From NCBI GenBank assembly GCA_034096865.1, contig JAWQFJ010026551.1, positions 1 through 10,000 on the forward strand: DNA of 10,000 nucleotides, read 5' to 3'. The stretch is from Theodoxus fluviatilis. Its lineage: Eukaryota; Mollusca; Gastropoda; Cycloneritida; Neritidae. The position numbers were made by a program, and so were the translations under genes. This document shows, piece after piece, positions 1 through 6,922 of this stretch. A model generated the notes under the pieces. That model did no database searches. It was not told the origin of the DNA and saw only the letters and a list, made by a program, of their open reading frames with translations. Within the stretch, counting starts at the first letter, position 1. Each line of letters begins with the position of its first letter.

Positions 1-5
1 CAGCT

Positions 6-15
6 CCCCCCCCCC

Positions 16-55
<40 letters not shown>
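6..55. repeat. C-run followed by (CT)n microsatellite
   Basis: An 11-base C homopolymer (6-16) runs, after a short TCCT transition, into an uninterrupted CT dinucleotide repeat up to 55. It is a simple polypyrimidine tract with no coding content. Length is likely polymorphic and the C-run is prone to sequencing error. Confidence 0.97.
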
Positions 56-59
<4 letters not shown>

Positions 60-77
60 CATTTGAATATTTTGCCT

Positions 78-155
78 CAAGGGCTGAATGTAAGAAAGGC
101 ACTACTGCCTAATTCACTACCCTTGTAAAATAAAGTTCGCTCGTTCGTTCGTTCG

Positions 156-159
<4 letters not shown>
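78..159 (+). mobile_element. Probable retroposon (LINE or SINE) 3' end: stem-loop plus microsatellite tail
   Basis: Three nested inverted pairs are visible: CAAGGG (78-83) with CCCTTG (120-125), TGAAT (85-89) with ATTCA (112-116), and AGGCA (97-101) with TGCCT (106-110) around a CTAC loop. The fold is followed directly by an A-rich stretch with AATAAA (129-134) and then a TTCG tetranucleotide run. Many LINEs, and SINEs that borrow their 3' ends, finish in a short RNA hairpin recognised by the reverse transcriptase and then a short tandem repeat instead of poly(A). The arrangement here fits that. Only the 3' end is visible: the 5' body should lie upstream, but the sequence before 60 is a CT repeat, so the copy is either very short (5'-truncated) or cut by the window edge. 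No reverse transcriptase coding sequence is present. The family cannot be named from sequence reading alone. Confidence 0.5.
136..159 (+). repeat. (TTCG)n tetranucleotide repeat
   Basis: Six TTCG-type units, the second altered to CTCG. It sits at the end of the stem-loop/AATAAA block and passes without a break into a TC repeat. It probably began as the tail of the retroposon-like element, with the TC run growing by slippage from a TTCT variant unit. Confidence 0.93.

Positions 160-207
<48 letters not shown>
160..207. repeat. (TC)n microsatellite
   Basis: TC dinucleotide repeat with one TTT interruption near 196. Read on the minus strand it gives an open frame (109-339) encoding Arg-Glu repeats, which is a repeat artefact and not a gene. 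Confidence 0.96.
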
Positions 208-310
208 GACACTTTCATTTTTTCTTCTCTCTTCCAATCTCTCTTTCTTTTTTCTCTGTTGTTTTATTTTTGGCTGCCACCCCCACCCCCCACCCTTCTG
301 CTTTTTTTTT
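208..310. repeat. Pyrimidine-rich low-complexity tract with C-runs
   Basis: Imperfect TTCT/TCTT sequence continues the TC repeat. It ends in three C-runs separated by single A bases (280-284, 286-291, 293-295) and then a T-run. The minus strand therefore has G-runs, but only three of them reach three or more G, one short of the canonical G-quadruplex pattern. Confidence 0.8.
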
Positions 311-660
311 AAATTTCGCATTCTAATGACCATTTTCATATTTCCATGAGATGTCGCTGTTGGAAAAGTGTGTGGTTTTTTCCTGTCATGCGCAAAAATA
401 ATAATTGCATCTTTTCTTTTTACATCGGTGCTAAGTTCCTAAAAAAGACTTGAAAAGTTTTTACTTTCATCCATTATTCTTAAAGACAGCTTTGAGAAAA
501 TGTTATGACATTTTGCACTTTATTAATGTGTTGGCATCTCTCCATGGCCCCTGAGGGAAAACAAGTCGCTACATGGAAAAACTAAAACTGTGAGTGAAAT
601 ATCGATGTTAGAACTTTTTGCTGGACCCCTCAGCTCCTAGTGTAGAATGACAATGGCGCA
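311..660. other. Non-coding, no recognised feature
   Basis: AT-leaning sequence with no long open frame, no repeat unit and no RNA-gene signature that I can see. A TTGCATC heptamer occurs at 405-411; it is one of five same-strand copies in the first 3.7 kb. Confidence 0.6.
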
Positions 661-929
661 TCGTAGGGATCTTGAGCTCCATCAGTGGGTGTAGAGATGG
701 CCTCTTTTTCTCCCCTCCGTGTCCCGAGGGAAAACTGCCCTCAAATGCTACGAAGCCATCATCAGCTTACGCCATTAAGCTGTCCCTCAGCTCCCAAGCT
801 AATTCCTGGTTTCCAATGACGGGCAACCATCCTAAAATGTGGGATCCAGTCCTTGTACAGGTATTGCTATTCGAGTTGTTTTTTCACTTAGGCTGTGATA
901 ACATCGGGGTTGTGTACTGCATATTTTAG
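661..929. other. Complex non-coding segment with a small inverted repeat
   Basis: An 85-residue plus-strand open frame (672-929) crosses this stretch, but it has no domain, no clear composition bias and no start context that would support a gene. A perfect 7-bp inverted repeat, CAGCTTA (763-769) and TAAGCTG (776-782) around a 6-nt CGCCAT spacer, lies in a high-complexity stretch that includes AGCTAATTCC near 799. The text resembles conserved non-coding DNA more than exon sequence. A CAG/GTATTG string near 860 looks like a splice donor, but nothing else supports an exon. Confidence 0.4.
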
Positions 930-972
930 AAGAATAAACTCTTTGTACCAGCAGAACAGTCGGGCAGTGAAC

Positions 973-980
973 ATGCAAAT
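973..980 (+). promoter_or_regulatory. POU octamer motif, copy 1
   Basis: Perfect ATGCAAAT, the consensus bound by POU-domain (Oct-type) factors, followed by AAATG. It is the first of two perfect copies on the same strand about 270 bp apart. This is a motif match only. Confidence 0.35.
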
Positions 981-1241
981 AAATGGGGGATGGTCTCACC
1001 TTTTAAAATTCCTGAACTGAAGAGAACCGTGGCTTTTTCGAATCCATCATTCATCGTGTGGTTTTGAAATCGGCAGTCAACAACGCTAGTTACATATAAT
1101 ATATGTAAGAGAGCGACTGATCCGAAGGGCTTAAGTGGTTTTACATTAAGTCATTGATTCACATTCTTTCCATTGCATCTTTTACGTTACACATATATAT
1201 TTCCGTCTTGCAAAGTCCACTCATTCCACGCGCAAGGATGA

Positions 1242-1249
1242 ATGCAAAT
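1242..1249 (+). promoter_or_regulatory. POU octamer motif, copy 2
   Basis: Second perfect ATGCAAAT in the window, followed by GATGTCGATG. It has the same orientation as the copy at 973-980. Confidence 0.35.
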
Positions 1250-1560
1250 GATGTCGATGTTTCCCGCTACCAATCTTAATAGTTGCACGTAACAACTGTT
1301 TGCATGAAGCAATATTTTAATTTGAAATGAAACCATATGTTTAGGATTCGCAAGGAAAACAACTTAAGAATCATTTATACAACGCACAATTATAGATGTA
1401 TACATTAGGGTTGGTGAATAAATCATAACTTGAAAATTAGTTCACGCCGCATTCTCCATTCCCCACGTAATCCTGTCACTGTTATGCATCATGCAGCAAA
1501 TGTAATAAAGAATAACTGCAGTTTTAAAGGTCATATCTGTCATAAATCCGGCATCACCTC

Positions 1561-1894
1561 ATTCCTCACTCACACTTCCTCTCGATCATAACCACCCTCA
1601 TTACGCACTTCCGACTCAAGCTCTTCACACTCGCCAACCTTGGAAGTCATGATCTAATCTTAAATTCTCAATCAAAATGATACTCTTGAAGCACCGTGAA
1701 CCAGAGGCCAGACAAGACGAAGGTCACCTCCACGGAGAGCCTGGCTTCCCACTGTGCCTGAATCACGGTCTGCACTCAGCACCGCGGTCCCCAGAAACAA
1801 AGGCAAGCTGTCATTGGGGGCCGCGCCTCCCGCCAGGCGTGACTCCTCACACTCGGGGTGTCCAGGGCTCACAGGCCTCCGTTTTCATCCATCA
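1561..1894. other. Non-coding, no recognised gene
   Basis: Two short open frames face each other here (1677-1901 plus, 1672-1872 minus). Neither encodes a recognisable domain and they overlap almost completely, so both are treated as chance. Base composition becomes more GC-rich after 1690. An AGGTCA half-site lies near 1721. Confidence 0.5.
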
Positions 1895-1926
1895 AAATTA
1901 ATCCTGCATTAATGTGAGTAATTAGT
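1895..1926. promoter_or_regulatory. Homeodomain-type TAAT motif cluster
   Basis: Within about 30 bp there are TAATCC (1899-1904, an Otx/Bicoid-type K50 homeodomain core), ATTAAT (1908-1913) and TAATTA (1919-1924, the Antp/Q50-type core). The cluster is bounded by a GC-rich stretch on the left and CGGCCTC sequence on the right, so it is not just AT-rich background. It is a candidate enhancer core, by inference. Confidence 0.35.
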
Positions 1927-2615
1927 CGGCCTCTTCGGCGGGACCATCCTTGCCAATCTGGCCCAGGAGAGGTCAGATTCGGCCTCTTGGGTACAGAGGC
2001 TCTGAGAGCAGATTGGAGAAGAGGGGGAGGGGATGAGAGCACAGGCAGGGGGTAAGGAGTTGAAGAAAAGACAGGATCAATTCCCTGTGCCGGAACGTGG
2101 CGACTATGAAAGGAAGAGCGGTTCTTAGAGGTGTAGACGATTTACGAGTGCCACCAAAAAAGGCGATTCGATGGCGGAAGTTTTTGCGAGAGGTGCGATG
2201 TGATGGACAATCAGTGGGCCATTCTTGACTCATCGCTCTCACTCGGTCTTTGTCATCGCCCCAGCCACTGGGACGAGGGCGACAGCTAATAAGGTTTGAA
2301 GACCGATGGATTCCTCCGGGATATACAAGCAATTATTGGCTGTCCATTTGAACTAATCACTGTTGCATCGCCAAGCTCCACGTGGTGCTCACTGCACAGG
2401 CACAATGAGGAGAGGAGACACAGTGTCTTCCTTTTCAAACTTCAATAGGACACGTCAGAACGCCTAAAGGCAACCCTCTCACTCATTCTGTAAACTCTCC
2501 GTGTCTGTGCCCAAGTGTGAAGAGGAGGCAATTGTCTCCCATGAGATCCTCGACGGACGTTTATCCTTTCGCAGTCCTTCTGGGCGTTTCAGAGCCAATG
2601 CTATGAAACGTCATT
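1927..2615. other. Non-coding, no recognised gene
   Basis: A 119-residue minus-strand open frame (1973-2332) has no recognisable domain. A TCGGCCTCTT decamer occurs twice (near 1925 and 1979). An AGGTCA half-site lies near 1971, and a CACGTG E-box within the palindrome CCACGTGG at 2378-2385. A TTGCATC copy is at 2363-2369. Confidence 0.5.
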
Positions 2616-2665
2616 CTGGAAAAGCGTATAAATAATAATTAATATTTATTTTTGCATCGTTCTGG
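2616..2665. other. AT-rich block with TATAAATA-like string
   Basis: A GTATAAATAATAATTAATATTT-like block (about 2625-2648) contains TATAAATA, TAATTA and a run of T, then TTGCATC (2652-2658). TATAAATA resembles a TATA box, but there is no downstream initiator context or reading frame that would make a promoter call worthwhile. Confidence 0.3.
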
Positions 2666-3090
2666 TTACCATACATTTCTTACAGTGGCAACTCGGTAAT
2701 ACTTAAAAGGGCTTACAAACAAGAAAAAAGAAGAATTGCACATTACAACTGAAATAGCCCCTGTCGCTCAGCGGAACATGATTCCTGTGTTTTAATCACT
2801 CGTGTGTGGAATGTTTTGAATGGCTCACCTGTGTTCTGTTCTGACATCTCACTAATGGAAAAGTATTACTCAAATGGCGTGTGCATGTTTGTTGTCATCC
2901 TGTGCTCCTGTTTGCTACCAACAAACATCAAGCACCTCTTTGAAAGCGGGGTCGTGTTTTGTATTGTATTGCTTGTATTCGTTTCGGGTTTTGGTCCTAT
3001 TTCCCACTTTCATTCACCAGGACATAGAGAAACAGTCCGCTCTCCTTCCTTGATTCGACAGCTCCACTGATGACTTTCTCCGGCCCAGAG
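2666..3090. other. Non-coding, no recognised gene
   Basis: An 88-residue plus-strand open frame (2804-3070) has a hydrophobic middle (FVVILCSCLL and IVLLVFV). It lacks a family match I recognise, and nothing around it suggests an exon. Hydrophobic runs are common in T-rich random frames. Confidence 0.45.
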
Positions 3091-3200
3091 CCTCTTGCGC
3101 TTTAATTCGCTTTAATCGATTGGTGAGCCCGGACGGTGGCACCAGACCGGAGATGGTTCGCCACACAAACAATTAACTGGCCATAAATATTAAGGACACT

Positions 3201-3229
3201 GAATGCGAACTGGCCAGTTCCGACCATTC
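3201..3229. repeat. Near-perfect palindrome
   Basis: The core GAACTGGCCAGTTC (3207-3220) is a perfect 14-bp palindrome. It is flanked by a further pair, GAATG (3201-3205) and CATTC (3225-3229), offset by unequal 1-nt and 4-nt spacers. The half AACTGGCC also occurs just upstream at 3176-3183, so the half-site is present three times within about 45 bp. This could be a dimeric transcription-factor site; the factor is unknown. Confidence 0.6.
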
Positions 3230-3422
3230 GTCTGGCTCTCGTTACTCAGCGCTATCCACGTGTTCAAACTGTTTCTTCCGAGACCTGCCAGACTTCCCAG
3301 GTCGAATGGCACTAGACAGTCACTTGGAACGATGAAGCGTGGTCTGGCTTGGCCCCGATCACGATCCGTTACAGTTGCAATTTCAGAGGAACTTTTGAGG
3401 GACAAGATTAAGATCGACCAGT

Positions 3423-3457
3423 TGACCTTACCTTGACCTCCTGACGCGCTGAGGTCA
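3423..3457 (-). promoter_or_regulatory. Perfect DR5 nuclear-receptor element plus third half-site
   Basis: TGACCT occurs at 3423-3428 and 3434-3439, so the minus strand reads AGGTCA, 5-nt AGGTA spacer, AGGTCA: a perfect direct repeat with 5-nt spacing (DR5). DR5 is the classical retinoic acid receptor/RXR response element. The DR5 spacer itself is AGGTA, so partial half-sites are tiled as well. A third AGGTCA lies on the plus strand at 3452-3457, forming an 8-bp inverted pair TTGACCTC/GAGGTCAA (3433-3440 with 3451-3458). A fourth half-site (TGACCT) is at 3544-3549. The motif is seen directly; binding and function are inferred. Other class II receptors (for example RXR partners or orphan receptors) could use the same site. 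Confidence 0.5.
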
Positions 3458-3474
3458 ACGAGCTGCACGTGCAG

Positions 3475-3690
3475 GCCAGATCACTGAGCGACCGTGCAGA
3501 ATGCCCGAGACCATAGACCGTCCTTGCTGTCTGGTGCACCCAGTGACCTTCCTTGGTGAATTGAACAGTGGCAGTCCCCGTCTAGTTGCAAGTGCATCAT
3601 TCGAGAAATTGTGTGGGATGAGAATTAAACAGCTCGATTACGACTAATTCAGATACATTCCCGAGAAGTTCAAATACGATGGTGAAGCCT
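3475..3690. other. Non-coding sequence flanking the DR5/E-box region
   Basis: Complex, mixed-composition sequence with one more TGACCT half-site at 3544-3549. The flanking and overlapping open frames (3190-3468 minus, 3203-3436 plus, 3644-3853 minus) have no recognisable domains. Confidence 0.45.
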
Positions 3691-3695
3691 TTGAC

Positions 3696-3704
3696 ATTGC
3701 ATCA
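3696..3704 (-). promoter_or_regulatory. C/EBP-ATF composite-type motif
   Basis: ATTGCATCA reads TGATGCAAT on the minus strand, an exact match to the C/EBP-ATF response element consensus TGATGNAAT used by ATF4-type bZIP heterodimers. It is also one of five TTGCATC copies on the plus strand. Motif match only. Confidence 0.3.
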
Positions 3705-3829
3705 TTAGAGACAGATGAAGATTGTTTTTCCTTCTCATTATTGGCTGTCATTACTGAATCATCCGATTGCAATTTCTCTATCTGCAGCACGTGACAGAGG
3801 GTGCTGTGTTGCAGAGGCGTGACCACGTG

Positions 3830-5003
3830 CAACGCGCCTTTCCGTTCAATCACTCAGTCGTTCAGTCGCGCTTGCAGTCTGGGCGTGTACGGTGTGTAGA
3901 GGAAGACTTTCAAGTCGAAAATGTTCAAGCTGTTGTGTTGAGTAATTAAAGCAACTTTTTTTTAACGACCTCGTTCTTTTGTGTTGCTATCTGCATTAGT
4001 TGTCTGCATTGGATTTGTTACTGTGAAGAGCAAGGAACGGAAAAAAAATTTTCATGTGGAATTAAAGCCCACTTTCGAGCTCAGTCATGTAGCTAAGAAA
4101 AACATGAGATTTTAATGCAGTGGACGTGCGTGCGTGAACTTGATTACTAGGTTGGTGTCAGCTTCACTTAAAATCCTCGCCATCGCTACAACTGTTAAAA
4201 TACGAAGTGAATTCGAATGATATTTTTTCACAATGCATGTCATTGACCTAATCGCAAATTTCTACTCACGTTTGCAGTGTTTCGGTGATTTCACTCGTAC
4301 CTTTTTGCTGACGTAGTTCTCGAAGTGGTAGAGTCAATTTGAATGTGCGGAGACAATGGCATGGGATAATCCTCCAGCTACATCGTGCACAATCTTTAAT
4401 CAGCAGATGCGACTCTCTTTGTCTCCAGCGAGCATTATGTAAATTTCACGTCGCCTTTAAGAGAAAAGAGACAACGGGTTTAATCCATACTAATGAGACG
4501 TAGGGGGCAAAGTCGGATAATTTAGGGAGCAAAAAGAGTTCTCTCCCTTATCTGAGCTCTTCATAAACATCCGGGGTGACCACATGGCGACGGCACAGAG
4601 CTGACGGACAAGTTAGAACGACGGAAGAAAGGGAGGCTTAATAACTCCCCTTGTAGGCTGCCAGGCGATCTGTGTAAACAATGGCTGAACCCTGCCATTT
4701 CAAGACCACTCTTCCAGAAACTCTTGACGAGCGCCCTTGATTGTTCTCCTTTCCGGAATTGCGCCATGACGCGAAGCCTAATTCGATTGGTCCAGTTACG
4801 GTCGAGTTCAGGTTGAGACAAAGACACTTTGTTTCCAAGACAAAGCGAAGGAGATGACGGGGTTCTCGGTCGAAATTGGATTACCTTCTCATATCGGACT
4901 CCTGTCTCTGCGATCTGACAGATGACACGCCTGCACGTCGTAAAGTGCGTAGAGAGAAAAAGAAGATGCTGACGAGAAAGCATATAGCAGATAACTTTTG
5001 TAA
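3830..5003. other. Non-coding, no recognised gene
   Basis: Mostly AT-leaning sequence. Around 4430-4540 there is an enhancer-like patch with TTATGTAAAT, TTTAATCC and ACTAATGAG. The minus-strand open frames 4561-4983 (140 residues) and 4638-4838 lack any domain I recognise and overlap each other, so they are not called. No RNA gene or repeat was identified apart from short homopolymers. Confidence 0.5.
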
Positions 5004-5095
5004 AAAATAAAAAGGTGTGGACCGCAACCGAAATGTATTCTTTCTTGAGTCAAAATGGCCCTGAATGTCGGTTGCTGTCCACACCTTTTTATTTT
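5004..5095. repeat. Strong inverted repeat (hairpin), MITE-like or miRNA-precursor-like
   Basis: Arms 5004-5034 and 5065-5095 pair at 29 of 31 positions; the mismatches are 5023/5076 and 5032/5067. A 30-nt spacer lies between. Each arm carries an AT-rich outer end (AAAATAAAAA on the left), then GGTGTGGAC, then GCAACCGA. Pairing stops abruptly at 5003/5096. Two readings are plausible: a very small MITE or the fused ends of a DNA transposon with terminal inverted repeats, or a transcribed hairpin of about 92 nt, which is in the size range of animal miRNA precursors. No target-site duplication is evident at the edges. Overlapping open frames (4881-5273 minus, 5015-5416 plus) are not credible genes. 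Confidence 0.75.
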
Positions 5096-5380
5096 CAGTC
5101 AGTATTTCGACCGACCCCGGCACCTCATTCCTTATTTGTAGAAAATGACACTTTTCACTTGAAATATGTGCGTACAATATTTGGATTATCGAGAACTTCT
5201 GCAAAACTGAACAGAGTGCATTCAGAAAACCAATGCCCATGGCAGCTAATTGGCAGTATCTCAAAAGAATCATTAACTATGTTCACACAAGCATTCAAAT
5301 GTTCCAGACTTCTTCATAATCTCAGCTCGCAAGAGGATAGTGCCAGTCTCCATATCTTAGATGATCACTTCCTGAAATTT
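5096..5380. other. Non-coding between hairpin and GTAT repeat
   Basis: No feature beyond ATTTCGACCG at 5104-5113. This is the exact reverse complement of CGGTCGAAAT at 4867-4876 on the other side of the hairpin, and could mark a larger degraded inverted repeat. Confidence 0.4.
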
Positions 5381-5400
5381 GTATGTATGTATGTATGTAT
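5381..5400 (+). repeat. (GTAT)5 microsatellite
   Basis: Five perfect GTAT units directly precede the AGCGCC core element. Short tandem repeats at the border of a dispersed repeat are common in invertebrate non-autonomous elements. Confidence 0.95.
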
Positions 5401-5470
5401 TTTGGCTCTTATATAGCGCCAATCTCACACCCAAAGGCATGCTCAAGGCGCTCAACAAATACTCTGTAGC
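5401..5470 (+). mobile_element. Probable dispersed repeat core with AGCGCC/GGCGCT arms
   Basis: A TTATATAGCGCC string is followed by 26 nt and then GGCGCTCAACAAA. AGCGCC (5415-5420) and GGCGCT (5447-5452) are perfect inverted copies. The spacer contains ACACCCAAAGGCATGCTCAA with a GCATGC palindrome. The pattern TATATAGCGCC...CAAGGCGCT resembles dispersed repeats I associate with marine invertebrate and fish genomes, where related strings (AGCGCC...AAAGCGCT) recur. That resemblance is from memory and the family is not named. The right boundary is unclear: the element could extend to the TG repeat at 5577. It lies between two microsatellites, (GTAT)5 and the TG/GA block. Confidence 0.45.
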
Positions 5471-5576
5471 CATACAAAATACATGCTCCATTACAATGCA
5501 GACATCATTCATTTGATTGAAAACTAGAACCAAAAGAATCAGGCAGGACAAATTAAATGTAATGTATGAGTGCACA

Positions 5577-5583
5577 TGTGTGT

Positions 5584-5620
<37 letters not shown>

Positions 5621-5652
5621 TGTGTGTGTGTGTGTGTGAGTGTGTGTGTGAG
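5577..5652. repeat. (TG)n microsatellite
   Basis: TG dinucleotide repeat with one TATG and a few GAG interruptions near 5618, 5638 and 5650. Alternating purine-pyrimidine sequence of this kind can adopt Z-DNA. The minus-strand open frame reading Thr-His repeats (within 5357-5755) is an artefact. Confidence 0.97.
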
Positions 5653-5670
5653 TGAGAGAGAGAGATAGAG

Positions 5671-5702
<32 letters not shown>

Positions 5703-5703
5703 A
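5653..5703. repeat. (GA)n / (GATA)n compound microsatellite
   Basis: GA repeat with an internal (GATA)4 block (5672-5687), continuous with the TG repeat on its left. The order TG, GA, GATA, GA makes a compound microsatellite of about 127 bp with the TG repeat. Confidence 0.96.
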
Positions 5704-6920
5704 AATTAGTCAGATTGTGTTGAAGGTTTTTCAAAACAAATACTGTAAATGACATGGTATCATAATGACTTTCAGACGGTACACGCGTCGACAGTTATTT
5801 CTACGTAGAAGTTCGGAAGATCTAAAACAAAATTGATTTCTTAATTTAGCAGACATTTTTTTTTAAATCAGAGGATACGCCATATCTTTCTGTGACACAG
5901 TCCGATCCTAGGAAATGAAACTCTAAACTGCTCGGTGTGTCTCGTGTCTTTGGAAATGACAGTTTCCTACGGTGTAAGGAACATGTGCGGTTTCCGCGAA
6001 TTTCTGGCAGAACATAACTAAAGGAAGTTAAACAAACTCGTGGGTAACTATTGCAACCTGATCCCTTGGGCTCCATCATGCGGTCTGAAAGATGGCTGCC
6101 GGGCCAAAAGTTCCAGACGACATGAGAGAGACCCGACATCACCAATGAGACGGTGTCGTGTCGGCGGAGTCCCCCCCCCATTACCAGGCTGGCTGATGAA
6201 TGCAAGGGCTCCTGGTCCGGCTTATATTTCATCTTGGCATCTCTCTTTGCCAGTAATTAGGTTCGTCTTCCTTTTCCTGTTCCGTTGGCAATCCGACGAG
6301 TGGTGTTGTCTCAGTTTGTTCTCCTTTTGAAAAACGTGAAATGCGCATTAGCTCCAGGTTCGAGAAGATCGCGTGGCCAAACGACATTTCAACAGCAAAT
6401 TTGATTAAACTGATGCCCTTCCCCTGCCCTCATCTGTCTGACGGTTCCTGAAAAAATAGAAAGGTCCCAAACTTTTTTATTCGCGTGATAGAATCCAGGA
6501 AAGCCATTTTTCCGAGTTCGTTCTGTTCTTGAGAAGAGCCCCAATTTTTGTCAACGAATTTTGGCGCAGTCATTGACTTTAATTTACATTTATTGAGTAA
6601 ATACTGTGCCTATTGTTGCCATTCAGACTAGCCTGGGTAGAAATCTTCATTCAACCTATGCAAGGTTAGCGGTGATTCGCAAGCAGTTTGAGATAAAGGG
6701 TGTTTTTCCCCTCTCTTATGAAAAGAACAGAAGATAAACGCAATAATTTCACGTGAAGGAGCTATGCGGACGATGACAGAAGCTATTACGTACAATATAT
6801 TTTTGACAGTCTAAAACAATGCAAACGTATGAAACAAAAAGTGTGGTAATCTTAAAAGCGAATGATTTGATTTCCTCTCCATTCCAAAACGAATGTCCAT
6901 GCCAGAACTGTTTAAGTCCC
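5704..6920. other. Non-coding, no recognised gene
   Basis: Open frames 5846-6232 (minus) and 6040-6330 (plus) overlap on opposite strands and have no domain I recognise. A C9 homopolymer lies at 6171-6179. GGTTCGAG near 6358 resembles a tRNA B-box, but there is no A-box or cloverleaf. No transposon ends or simple repeats beyond homopolymers. Confidence 0.5.
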
Positions 6921-6922
6921 GA

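Larger units (their letters stand above)
930..1560. other. AT-rich non-coding stretch
   Basis: No open frame of note. It contains the two octamers, an 8-bp inverted repeat TTACATAT/ATATGTAA with a 3-nt spacer (1090-1108), a TTGCATC copy at 1173-1179, and an AGGTCA half-site near 1528. No transposon ends were recognised. Confidence 0.55.
3257..3829. promoter_or_regulatory. Cluster of four CACGTG E-boxes
   Basis: CACGTG occurs at 3257-3262, 3466-3471, 3788-3793 and 3824-3829. The second sits inside a perfect 12-bp palindrome, CTGCACGTGCAG (3463-3474). CACGTG is bound by bHLH and bHLH-ZIP dimers such as Myc/Max, USF, MITF/TFE and Clock/Bmal families. The window holds three more (2379, 7041, 7977). 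Seven against a chance expectation of about two to three is a modest excess, with four of the seven in under 600 bp. Confidence 0.35.

Noticed and set aside
277..295. Minus-strand G-quadruplex
   Set aside because: Only three runs of three or more G; the fourth is just two bases.
109..339. Minus-strand Arg-Glu repeat protein
   Set aside because: Translation of the TC microsatellite.
672..929. Possible exon with CAG/GTATTG donor near 860
   Set aside because: No domain, no acceptor or partner exon visible, and the frame continues past the donor-like site. One splice-like string is expected by chance.
1973..2332. 119-residue minus-strand frame
   Set aside because: No recognised motif; length is within what chance gives in a 10-kb six-frame scan.
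2625..2632. TATAAATA as a TATA box
   Set aside because: It lies in a general AT-rich block with no initiator, gene start or transcript evidence.
2804..3070. Hydrophobic 88-residue plus-strand frame
   Set aside because: Hydrophobic stretches follow from T-rich sequence; no signal-peptide gene context or family match.
4561..4983. 140-residue minus-strand frame
   Set aside because: No recognisable domain, overlapped by another frame on the same strand, and flanked by non-coding signals.
5577..5703. CRISPR-like or satellite array
   Set aside because: Units are 2-4 bp with no spacers; an ordinary compound microsatellite.
5357..5755. Minus-strand frame with Thr-His and Ser-Leu repeats
   Set aside because: Translation of the TG/GA microsatellite.
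6350..6370. tRNA B-box-like GGTTCGAG (and TTCGAATCC near 1037)
   Set aside because: No matching A-box at the right distance and no cloverleaf, so neither a tRNA nor a tRNA-derived SINE head.
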